Assembly (NCBI GenBank): GCA_021413535.1
Contig: JAIOQF010000248.1
Coordinates: 1-13,681 of the forward strand
From: Verrucomicrobiota bacterium
GTDB taxonomy: Bacteria > Verrucomicrobiota > Verrucomicrobiia > Verrucomicrobiales > Verrucomicrobiaceae
DNA length: 13,681 nt
Reading direction: 5' to 3'
In this document: positions 7,489 to 13,681 of the stretch, in pieces
How positions within the stretch are numbered: the stretch's first letter is position 1
Layout of the letters: every line of letters begins with the position of its first letter
Notes under the pieces: model-generated
Database searches by the model: none
Seen by the model: only the letters and a program-made list of their open reading frames with translations
Told to the model about the DNA's origin: nothing
Program-made: the position numbers and the translations under genes

Positions 7489-9193
7489 TTATCCGAGTTT
7501 GGAGGAAAAGAACACCGCGAGATAGACGGCGATGATCACGCCGGCACCAAAGACGAAGGTGTAGGATTGCAAATTGCCGTTCTGCATGCGGCGGAAAAGT
7601 CCGCCGAGGCTGGAGGCAATCGCCGTGGGAAGGCGCGTTGTGGAACTGTCCACGAACATCTTCTCGAAAGCGTTCACGATCCAGGCAACGCGATCCTGGG
7701 CGAACTTCACGATGAACGCGTAGATTTCGTCGAAGTAGAATTTGTTGGCCAAGAACGGGATGTTCAGCGGATCCTTCTCGGCGTTGCGGTAGAGTTTGAC
7801 GCCGCCAAGGAGGCCGGCGATGAGCACCGCGACCGAGGCGATCATGACCACGGTTCCGTCTTTACCGTGTTCAGCGTGCGGCACCATGGCCTGCAATGGT
7901 CCGGCGAAAAATCCGTAAGCGGAGAGCAGCGAAGGAACCGCCAGGAGCACGAGCGGCAGCAGCATCACGAGCGAAACTTCATGCGCGTGTCCGGCGTTTT
8001 CGCTTTTTGATTTGCCGGTGAAGACGACGATGACCAGCCGCGTCATGTAGAATGCAGTGAGAAATGCGGTTGTGATGCCGATGAGGAACAAAAGGAAATT
8101 GTGCGAGCAAGCCGCGACGAGAATATTTTCCTTGCTGAAAAATCCGCTGGTCATTGGCACGCCCATCAGTGCGGCGGTGCCAGCGGCGAAAGTGTAAAAC
8201 GTGGCGGGCATCTTGTCCTTCAGACCGCCCATTTTCCAGATGTCCTGTTCGTGATGGCAGGCGTGGATCACGGCGCCCGCGCCGAGGAAGAGCAGCGCCT
8301 TGAAGAAGGCGTGGGTGTAAAGGTGGAACATGCCCGCGTTGGGCGCACTGAGGCCCACGGCCATGACCATGTAGCCGAGTTGTGAAAGCGTGGAGTAGGC
8401 GAGGATTTTTTTGATGTCGTTTTGCTGCGTCGCGATCAGCGCGGCCATGAGCGCGGTGATGCCGCCGGTCCCGCCTGCGGCCACCATGGTCGCAGCATGG
8501 ATCAGCGCTGACACAGGTGTAGGGCCTTCCATGGCATCGGGCAGCCAGACGTGGAGCGGGAATTGCGCGCTCTTGCCCACTGCGCCCAGGAAAATACCGA
8601 TGGCAGCAAGGGTGATAAGCCAGGGCTGATGTTCGATCGCATGACTCAGGCTGCCGTTCGCGATACTGCCGGCGAGCGAGTCGAAGCTGACATTGCCATT
8701 ATTGAGTCCGAACAGGATCAAGATGCCAGCCATGAAACCGAAGTCGCCGATGCGGTTGGTGAGGAAGGCTTTGTTCGCGGCATCTGCTGCCGATGCTTTA
8801 TTGAACCAGTGACCGATGAGCAGATAGGAACTCAAGCCGACCAGTTCCCAAAAGAGGAACATCATGATGAAGTTCGAAGCCAGCACGATGCCGGTCATCG
8901 AGAACATGAACGAAGGTGACGATGAACATCATTCCGCGACTTTGATGATCGAGGATGAAGCTGAGATCGATGGAGAAAGTGCCCAGCTTGATGAAGGGAA
9001 AGAGCAGGCCCGCGGAACCGGTGACATCCGTATTGCTCAACAAGAGTTTCACGGCGCAGATCCAGATGATGATCGAGACCAGGGTGCTGATGATGTGCGC
9101 GGTGTTCTTCAGCGCACTGTGCAACAACAAGATTACCAACGCTGAAGCCAACGGCAGCAGCAACATGGTGGAGGCGAGAGTCATCGGTTCCAT
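7489..9193 (-). pseudogene. nuoL: NADH-quinone oxidoreductase subunit L, interrupted by a frameshifting deletion
   Basis: NuoL is the distal antiporter-like subunit of complex I, with a long lateral C-terminal helix. The ATG at 9193, 4 nt after the nuoK stop and preceded by AAAGGA, opens a 95-residue N-terminal part ending DHQSRGMMFIVTFV. Family similarity then stops, and this frame terminates at 8798. It resumes in another frame at 8907 (MFSMTGIVLASNFIMMFLFW) and runs 472 residues to 7489. The second part holds the conserved Glu in FWELVGLSSYLLIGHW, Lys in VGKSAQFPLHVWLPDAMEGP, and HAFFKALLFLGAGAVIH. About 28-30 residues that normally lie between (the IHxYSxGYM and RFFxxLxLF region) are absent, with a net frame change at about 8908-8911. 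Adding them would restore about 597 residues, the normal size. An assembly error or a recent inactivating deletion would both explain this. Confidence 0.93.
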
Positions 9194-9197
9194 CGCA

Positions 9198-9515
9198 TCA
9201 TCCTTTCAGTTTCCCGGCTGCTTCCACGTCCACGCTGTGCTTCGCGCGGAACAACGCGACGATAATGGCCAGCCCGACTGCGACCTCCGCAGCGGCGACG
9301 GTGATGGTAAAGAACACGAGCGCCTGCGCGTTGTAATCCGGCAGGCCGTCGACCAGATGGAAGCGCGAGAACGCGACCAGCGTGAGGTTCGCGGCGCTGA
9401 GCATGAGTTCGAGGCACATGTAGATCACGAGGATGCTCCGGCGGGCGATCACACCGGTGAGTCCGATGGCAAACAACATGCCGCTGACGATGAGGTAGTG
9501 ATTCAGAGTGACCAT
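9198..9515 (-). CDS. nuoK: NADH-quinone oxidoreductase subunit K
   Basis: NuoK is a three-helix membrane-arm subunit of complex I, related to MrpC antiporter subunits, that contributes buried glutamates to the proton path. The 105-residue product has the family layout: MVTLNHYLIVSGMLFAIGL (helix 1), ILVIYMCLELMLSAANL (helix 2) with Glu36 at the conserved position, and FFTITVAAAEVAVGLAIIVA (helix 3) with Glu77, equivalent to E. coli Glu72 after a small loop insertion (FHLVDGLPD). The ATG at 9515 is 2 nt after the nuoJ stop and its own stop is 4 nt before nuoL, so translational coupling is likely. It is complete, with both key acids present. Confidence 0.96.
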   Translation of the reverse strand: MVTLNHYLIVSGMLFAIGLTGVIARRSILVIYMCLELMLSAANLTLVAFSRFHLVDGLPDYNAQALVFFTITVAAAEVAVGLAIIVALFRAKHSVDVEAAGKLKG

Positions 9516-9517
9516 GG

Positions 9518-10081
9518 TTATTTCACTTCACGTTTGCTGAGGATGACGACGCCGACGGTGCCAGCGAGCAGGAGCGCGCCGACGAGTTGGATCTGGAAGC
9601 CGTAGCGCTGGAAAAGTGTCTGACCGACGAGCTTGGTATCCGGCAGCACGCCGGCCCGCAGATCGCTTTTAATAGTTTCGAGCTTCTGCACCTGCGCGGC
9701 TTTATCGAACAGGATGGGCACATCTGCCGTCGTTCGATTGCCGAATTCATGCTGGCTCACGATGTAGCCAAGCTGGCCGACGAAGATCACGGCGAGCGCG
9801 ATGCCGCCGACAATCGCAAGCGCGTTCGGCTGGCGATGCTCCTCGGCCTTGATGTCGAGCAGCATGATGATGAAAAGAAAGAGCACCATGACCGCGCCCG
9901 CATAGACGAGAATCTGAATAGTGCCGATAAAGTAGGCATCGAGGCTTACGAAGAGCGCGGCCAGTCCCGCGAAGCTGACCACGAGCGAGAGCGCGCTCGC
10001 GACCGGATTACGACACACCACGACCATCACGCCAAAAAGCAGCGTGATCGCCGAGAAGATGTAGAAGAACGCGGCGGGCAT
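9518..10081 (-). CDS. nuoJ: NADH-quinone oxidoreductase subunit J
   Basis: NuoJ (the ND6 counterpart) is a five-helix membrane subunit of complex I near the quinone site. Its third helix changes shape during turnover. The 187-residue product shows the family features: FYIFSAITLLFGVMVVVCRN, then NPVASALSLVVSFAGLAALFV, then YFIGTIQILVYAGAVMVLFL, which contains the conserved glycine-rich AGAVMVLFLFIIML helix. A soluble loop (about residues 110-155) precedes the last helix (QLVGALLLAGTVGVVILSKR). The ATG at 10081 follows a repeat-filled 108-nt spacer after nuoI, and no clear ribosome site is visible there. nuoK starts 2 nt downstream. Confidence 0.95.
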   Translation of the reverse strand: MPAAFFYIFSAITLLFGVMVVVCRNPVASALSLVVSFAGLAALFVSLDAYFIGTIQILVYAGAVMVLFLFIIMLLDIKAEEHRQPNALAIVGGIALAVIFVGQLGYIVSQHEFGNRTTADVPILFDKAAQVQKLETIKSDLRAGVLPDTKLVGQTLFQRYGFQIQLVGALLLAGTVGVVILSKREVK

Positions 10082-10090
10082 TTTAGAATG

Positions 10091-10178
10091 TGGAATGCGG
10101 AATGGGGAATGCGGAATGGGGCAAACGGATGAGCGAAGCGTGCCGCGCCTCGAAGCTCATTCCGCATTCCGCATTCCA
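10091..10178. repeat. Inverted repeat of GGAATGC units between nuoI and nuoJ
   Basis: The left arm (10091-10113) and right arm (10156-10178) are reverse complements at 21 of 23 positions. The left side is itself a perfect tandem of a 14-mer, GGAATGCGGAATGG, at 10092-10105 and 10106-10119; the right arm has the CATTCCG unit repeated. Inside, ATGAGC (10129-10134) can pair with GCTCAT (10155-10160). It fills most of the only sizeable gap within the nuo operon, so the transcript would carry a long stem between two co-translated genes. It looks like a dispersed non-coding repeat; a related GGAATGCG pair occurs at 2829-2850. Confidence 0.8.
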
Positions 10179-10189
10179 ACTTCCGAATT

Positions 10190-10723
10190 TCATTTCAGTT
10201 CGTTCCATTTGTTCACGAGTCCGGTGCGCACGCCGCCGATCTCGTAGAGTTTGGTTTTGTCGTGAACCATCTCCGCGCGGCTCAGGCCGGTGATGGCGTA
10301 GTCCTTGCGCAGGAAGATGGCTTGTTCGGGGCAGACTTCCTCGCACATGCCGCAGTAGATGCAGCGGATCATGTCGATATTGAAAAGCTTGGGACGTTTC
10401 TCGACCTTGGCCCACTTGTCTTCGGAGGGAATTTCCTCGGGGATGATTTTAATGGCGCGCGGCGGACAGATGAACTCGCAGAGTTGGCAACTGACGCAAC
10501 GTTCGCGGCCGTGTTCGTCGGTGACCAGCGCGGGCGCGCCGCGGTAGTGCTCGGGCAGGTTCGCATCCCACTTCTCCTCGGGATACTGCATGGTGACTTT
10601 TTTCTTCCGGAGCAGAATGGCGATGGCATGGCCCAGCGTGATGCGCATGCCTTTGAGGAACGGGGTGATGAACCAGCGCTCGTGCCATTTCAAAGTGGGT
10701 CGTTGGACGATGATCGTGGCCAT
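10190..10723 (-). CDS. nuoI: NADH-quinone oxidoreductase subunit I (8Fe ferredoxin type)
   Basis: NuoI is the peripheral ferredoxin-like subunit of complex I that carries clusters N6a and N6b and passes electrons towards the quinone-site cluster N2. The 177-residue product has an N-terminal amphipathic stretch (FLKGMRITLGHAI) and two complete [4Fe-4S] motifs: Cys76, 79, 82 and 86 in CVSCQLCEFICPPRAIKI, and Cys121, 124, 127 and 131 in CIYCGMCEEVCPEQAI. YPEEKWDANLPEHYRGAPAL is the typical linker before the first motif. The ATG at 10723 is 6 nt after the nuoH stop. It is complete, with all eight ligands present. Confidence 0.97.
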   Translation of the reverse strand: MATIIVQRPTLKWHERWFITPFLKGMRITLGHAIAILLRKKKVTMQYPEEKWDANLPEHYRGAPALVTDEHGRERCVSCQLCEFICPPRAIKIIPEEIPSEDKWAKVEKRPKLFNIDMIRCIYCGMCEEVCPEQAIFLRKDYAITGLSRAEMVHDKTKLYEIGGVRTGLVNKWNELK

Positions 10724-10729
10724 GTTAGA

Positions 10730-11941
10730 TCAGATGGGGAACCACATGAGGATCGCCGCCGTCAGGATGATGTTGGCGAGCGCGAGTTCGAAGAAGATCA
10801 GCCAGCCCAGTTTCATGAGCTGGTCATAGCGGAAGCGCGGCAGCGTCCAGCGCACCCAGATGAAGAAGATGATGAAGACCACCACCTTTCCGAGGAAGCA
10901 GCCGATGTGGACCAGGCCGAGCCAGAACGGCGTGGCACCGGCGTGAAATGTGAGGGTGATGCCAGTCCACTTTTCCAGCAGGCCGCCGAACGGGATGCTC
11001 CAGCCGCCGAGGAAAAGCGTCACTGCGAGACCGGAGCCAACGATCATCGCGGCGTATTCGCCCATGAAGAACATGGCAAACTTCATGGAGCTGTATTCCG
11101 TGTGATAGCCCGCGACGAGTTCCGTTTCGCATTCAGGAAGATCGAAGGGCGCGCGATTGGTCTCCGCAAACATTGAGATCGTGAAGACCACAAACGAAAT
11201 CACGATGGGGATGAGCAGCAACCAGCGCCCAAGCGTGAGGCCCTCGCCCCAGAAGGGCAGCAGCAGCCAGCCGTTTGCGTCCTGATATTGCGCGATCTTG
11301 GAGAGATTGAGATCGCCGAAGATCATCAACACCGGGATGATCGAAAGACCGAGCGCGATCTCATAGGAGATCATCTGCGACGAGCTGCGCACGCCGCCGA
11401 GGAAGGGATATTTGGAATTTGAGGCCCAGCCCGCGATTACGATGCCGTAAACGCCGAGCGACGCGATGGCGAAAGTGTAGAGCGGGCCCACGCTGAGGTC
11501 GGCGATGACCAGCTTGATGGGTTTGTGGAGCCACTCGCCGCTGATGCCAAAATACGCAAGCCAGTCGAGATTCAGTTCGCTGCCGAAGGGGATCACCGCC
11601 GCGGTCAGCAACGCAGGCACAATCACCAGGCATGGCGCCAGCCAGTAGTAGAATTTGTTCACGTGCGCCGGCGTGAGGTCCTCTTTGAGGAGCGCCTTCA
11701 AGCCGTCCGCCATCGGCTGAACCAGACCGGCGAAGGAAAGGTCGCGTTTGAATCCGAGGATCGTCAGCGGGATGCCCGTGCGGTTCGGACCCACCCGGTC
11801 CTGAATGATGGCGCTGATGCGGCGCTCGGCATAGGTCGAGTAAGCCACCATGGGCAGGATGACCATGAACGAAAAAAACACGATCTTCACCACCGAAGCG
11901 ATGAGGAACGCGAGATTAATGTTGTCGAGAAAGCTGCCCAT
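10730..11941 (-). CDS. nuoH: NADH-quinone oxidoreductase subunit H
   Basis: NuoH (the ND1 counterpart) is the membrane subunit that docks the peripheral arm and forms much of the quinone chamber. From the ATG at 11941 (MGSFLDNINLAFLIASVVKI) the product is 403 residues, longer than the roughly 325 of E. coli. Extra loop sequence lies around SGEWLHKPIK and GGLLEKWTGITLTFHAGAT. Signatures are YAERRISAIIQDRVGPNR, GLVQPMADGLKALLKEDLTP, FAETNRAPFDLPECETEL followed by VAGYHTEYSSMKF, and WVRWTLPRFRYDQLMKLGW. The frame is open back to 12064, but the extra 41 residues are not family-like and would run through the upstream palindrome. GAG 5 nt before 11941 is a weak ribosome site. This is the first gene of the local nuo cluster; nuoG is not adjacent. 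Confidence 0.95.
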   Translation of the reverse strand: MGSFLDNINLAFLIASVVKIVFFSFMVILPMVAYSTYAERRISAIIQDRVGPNRTGIPLTILGFKRDLSFAGLVQPMADGLKALLKEDLTPAHVNKFYYWLAPCLVIVPALLTAAVIPFGSELNLDWLAYFGISGEWLHKPIKLVIADLSVGPLYTFAIASLGVYGIVIAGWASNSKYPFLGGVRSSSQMISYEIALGLSIIPVLMIFGDLNLSKIAQYQDANGWLLLPFWGEGLTLGRWLLLIPIVISFVVFTISMFAETNRAPFDLPECETELVAGYHTEYSSMKFAMFFMGEYAAMIVGSGLAVTLFLGGWSIPFGGLLEKWTGITLTFHAGATPFWLGLVHIGCFLGKVVVFIIFFIWVRWTLPRFRYDQLMKLGWLIFFELALANIILTAAILMWFPI

Positions 11942-11949
11942 AATCTCAA

Positions 11950-11963
11950 CCCGCACCGGCGGG
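11950..11963 (-). promoter_or_regulatory. Small GC hairpin in the nuoH leader
   Basis: CCCGC (11950-11954) and GCGGG (11959-11963) form a 5-bp GC stem with a 4-nt loop, ending 8 nt upstream of the nuoH ATG. Its position around the ribosome-binding area could affect nuoH translation. It is short and could be chance. Confidence 0.25.
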
Positions 11964-12014
11964 AAAGGAGAGACAGATTTCACTAAGGGAATCGAAGCGG
12001 GCGGGCAACCCCAA

Positions 12015-12034
12015 TTTGTGAAAAATTTCACAAA
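12015..12034. promoter_or_regulatory. Perfect 20-bp palindrome, Rex-like operator upstream of nuoH
   Basis: TTTGTGAAAAATTTCACAAA is a perfect inverted repeat with 9-nt arms and an AA centre, 73 nt upstream of the nuoH ATG. It matches the Rex operator pattern TTGTGAA-N4-TTCACAA at every fixed base. Rex is a repressor that senses the NADH/NAD+ ratio and controls respiratory genes, including nuo operons in some bacteria. It also satisfies the CRP/FNR-superfamily half-site pattern TGTGA-N6-TCACA, so the regulator cannot be named from the site alone. The nuo context favours Rex. I could not identify a convincing -35/-10 pair around it. The site lies between the end of the PQQ-like gene and nuoH, where an operon promoter would be expected. 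Confidence 0.7.
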
Positions 12035-12060
12035 GTCCCCGGCGGCCCGCGCTTTCGATC

Positions 12061-13287
12061 TCACCCCTTCACGTCATAACAAGAAATGAACTCCTGATCG
12101 CGCAGGTAGAGCCTGCCATTGCAGACCACGGGATGCGTCCAAATCTTTCCCTGCGGTTTGCGCTGAGCGCTCTGGGGTTCCAGTTTGAAACGACCGTGTT
12201 CCCTCCACGCATCGGGTGAGGCCTCGATCAGGACAACAGTGCCGCTGCTTTCTTCCAGCAGATAAAACATGCCGTCTGCACAATGAATCGCGCCTTTGCC
12301 GAGTTTCTTTTCCGACCATTTCACATCGCCCGTCGCCCAATCCTGACAGGTCCAGCCGCCCTTGTCGGAATAGCCGTAAAGAGAGTCGCCCACGAGGATG
12401 ACGCCGCCGTGGTGGTTGACCATGTTCTGGTTGGACCATGCTTCCTCGGGTGCATTGCTGGCTCCGAGATCGATGAGCTTGCAACCCACGCCATAGCCGC
12501 TGGTGATATAGACTTTGCCTTCGTGAAAGATCGGCGTCGGTATGACAGCCGTGCGACCACCCCAGTCAGAGAGCCAGATCGCCTTGCCTGTTGTCGCATC
12601 CACGCCACCCACATGTTTCATGGTGAGCTGGATGTATTGCCGGATTCCGGCGTGTTCCGCGACAATGACTGAGGCATATTGCGCCGGGTCATCCCAGCCT
12701 GCGGACTGCCAGACTTTTTTACCTGATGCCTTTTCCAGCGCCAGCAGCGTGCCCTGCGATCCACCGGGGGTGCAGATGACCTTGTCACCATCCACCAGCA
12801 CGCTTTCGGTGTAACCCCAGCCGGGTATTTTGCCGCCGAAGTCGCTCATTTTCGCCTTCCACAACACATTGCCATTCTTCGTATTCGCACAAACCAGATC
12901 GCCCTCGCCGCTGAGCGCATAGACCCGGTCGCCGTCCACGGTGGGAGTGCCGCGCGGGCCGTCGCCCCAGTTGTTTGTGAGCAGGTCGCCCAGCATGGTA
13001 ATCCATTTTTCCTTTCCGGTTGCGGCATCAAGCGCCAGCAGGAATTCCTTCCCGTCGCGCGCGCCCATCGTGAAGAGGGTGCCGTCCGCCACGGAAAAGC
13101 CGGCGTAACCGAGTCCACCCTTGTCGCTCGTCCAGATTTTCTTCGGGCCAGCCTCGGGCCATTGTTTCAATAGGCCCGTTTCAGTGGAGATGTCCCGGCG
13201 ATCCCCCCCGCGGAAGGTGGGCCAGTCTGCGGCGGACGCGATGGAAGCGATAATGAGAAACAAGATGGAGGCGGACGATGCTTTCAT
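12061..13287 (-). CDS. Exported PQQ-like beta-propeller repeat protein
   Basis: The 408-residue product starts with a signal peptide (MKASSASILFLIIASIASA, likely cut before ADWPTFRGG), so it should act in the periplasm or outside the cell. The WPTFRG start followed by TGLLKQWPEAGPKKIW marks the PQQ-like outer-membrane-type propeller proteins that are abundant in Verrucomicrobiota and Planctomycetes. Blades with the repeat pattern ALDAATGKEKW, CANTKNGNVLWKAKM, ALEKASGKKVWQ, VDATTGKAIWLSDW and CQDWATGDVKWSEK can be read. I see no dedicated PQQ-ligand set, so cofactor binding or dehydrogenase activity should not be assumed; these proteins are often structural or binding propellers. The frame is open to an ATG at 13374, but the 13287 start places the signal peptide at the N-terminus. 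It precedes nuoH by 119 nt on the same strand, with the Rex-like site between. Confidence 0.88.
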   Translation of the reverse strand: MKASSASILFLIIASIASAADWPTFRGGDRRDISTETGLLKQWPEAGPKKIWTSDKGGLGYAGFSVADGTLFTMGARDGKEFLLALDAATGKEKWITMLGDLLTNNWGDGPRGTPTVDGDRVYALSGEGDLVCANTKNGNVLWKAKMSDFGGKIPGWGYTESVLVDGDKVICTPGGSQGTLLALEKASGKKVWQSAGWDDPAQYASVIVAEHAGIRQYIQLTMKHVGGVDATTGKAIWLSDWGGRTAVIPTPIFHEGKVYITSGYGVGCKLIDLGASNAPEEAWSNQNMVNHHGGVILVGDSLYGYSDKGGWTCQDWATGDVKWSEKKLGKGAIHCADGMFYLLEESSGTVVLIEASPDAWREHGRFKLEPQSAQRKPQGKIWTHPVVCNGRLYLRDQEFISCYDVKG

Positions 13288-13681
13288 GATATGAGGAGGA
13301 TACGTGGTCGGTGTCGCGATGTTGCGAGCAACGTCAATAATAACACCATGTCCTACTTTTTGCCTTGTCCACATGCGCTTGGAGTTGAGGCTTCAGTTTG
13401 CTTGGCGGGCAATTAGGCGCTGACGAATATCTTGCTCTTTGTTTGTCCCGTATGCCCTTTAGGCGAACGGGCCGCGAATGCAGCGCGGCATTGAGGGTCA
13501 ACTAACGGGAGTCGCAATTTGTCAATAATTTGCACACTGACCCCGTTTTCCTGCAGATGTAACAGCACCCCAAACCAATTTGCTCCGTGAGGAGCAGAGA
13601 CCAGGAAAGAAAAGTAAAACATGAACCCTTTGGAACGCGGCCCGCGTGCGGAGCCTAACCTGAGCCACGGAATTTCGCTCG
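13288..13681. other. Intergenic region with clustered small inverted repeats; no confident gene
   Basis: This 394-nt stretch precedes the PQQ-like gene and runs to the window edge. It holds GCCGCG/CGCGGC (13471-13476 with 13484-13489). GGGTCA (13495-13500) and TGACCC (13538-13543) bracket an imperfect hairpin, GCAATTTGTCAATAATTTGC (13514-13533). GCTCC/GGAGC lies at 13582-13595. The cluster resembles the ends of small non-autonomous repeats. A plus-strand ATG at 13621, preceded by AGGAAAGA, stays open for 20 codons to the window edge and could be a gene start, but there is too little to judge. A 69-codon minus ORF (13413-13622) runs through the inverted repeats and is probably not a gene. A TTGACG on the minus strand (13332-13337) has no good -10 partner. 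Confidence 0.55.

Noticed and set aside
8900..8915. Programmed ribosomal frameshift as the explanation for nuoL
   Set aside because: A frameshift would join the frames but not supply the missing 28-30 conserved residues, and no slippery heptamer with a downstream structure is evident.
10262..11176. 304-codon plus-strand ORF opposite nuoH and nuoI
   Set aside because: It is antisense to intact family genes and rich in charged low-complexity residues typical of reverse frames.
11942..12064. 41-residue N-terminal extension of nuoH
   Set aside because: The extension is not like any NuoH N-terminus, overlaps the stop of the PQQ-like gene and translates through the 20-bp palindrome. MGSFLDNINLAF is the natural start.
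13288..13374. 29-residue N-terminal extension of the PQQ-like protein
   Set aside because: It would bury a clear signal peptide internally; the 13287 ATG puts the signal peptide at the N-terminus.
13413..13622. 69-codon minus-strand ORF
   Set aside because: It reads through several inverted repeats, has no ribosome site or recognisable family, and ends in spacer sequence.
13621..13681. Possible start of a plus-strand gene (MNPLERGPRAEP)
   Set aside because: Only 20 codons are visible. An AGGAAAGA lies 10 nt upstream, but the GC-rich content resembles repeat sequence, so it is noted only within the spacer entry.
1..13681. CRISPR array, tRNA, rRNA, insertion sequence or prophage genes
   Set aside because: I saw no regularly spaced repeats, no clover-leaf or conserved rRNA segments, and no transposase, integrase or phage proteins.

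Overview
The window looks like bacterial chromosome from a Verrucomicrobiota-type organism (PVC superphylum). The basis is protein style: a secreted PQQ-like beta-propeller protein with the WPTFRG start, a PVC-like AroC, and short GGAATGC-type and CTCAAGC-type simple repeats in spacers and coding sequence. The phylum is an inference. Base composition looks moderately GC-rich and even, with no island-like shift. I see no tRNA, rRNA, CRISPR array or transposase.

Layout. (1) 1-1133, minus: a sodium:solute symporter, cut by the window edge and broken near its N-terminus by a short frameshifting deletion. (2) 1287-2858, plus: aroC (chorismate synthase) and a DUF2127-type membrane protein 9 nt behind it. 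(3) 2873-4384, minus: trpE (anthranilate synthase component I), tail-to-tail with the DUF2127 gene. (4) 4442-11941, minus: the membrane arm of respiratory complex I, transcribed nuoH-I-J-K-L-M-N, with trpE following nuoN on the same strand. (5) 12061-13287, minus: an exported PQQ-like propeller protein. (6) 13288-13681: a spacer with several small inverted repeats.

How it works together. nuoH-N encode the proton-pumping membrane arm plus the two-cluster ferredoxin subunit NuoI. nuoA-G are not here; the position where nuoG often lies holds the PQQ-like gene, so this part of complex I has its own promoter region. That region carries a perfect 20-bp palindrome, TTTGTGAAAAATTTCACAAA (12015-12034), which fits the operator of the NADH/NAD+ sensor Rex (and also the CRP half-site pattern). 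AroC makes chorismate and TrpE consumes it, so the two aromatic genes are consecutive steps facing each other.

Most notable: an unlisted 31-codon single-helix membrane peptide packed between nuoL and nuoM; the Rex-like operator; two similar roughly 70-90 nt frameshifting deletions, one in nuoL and one in the symporter; a NuoM lacking the usual TM7 lysine; and a 23-nt-arm inverted repeat of GGAATGC units between nuoI and nuoJ.
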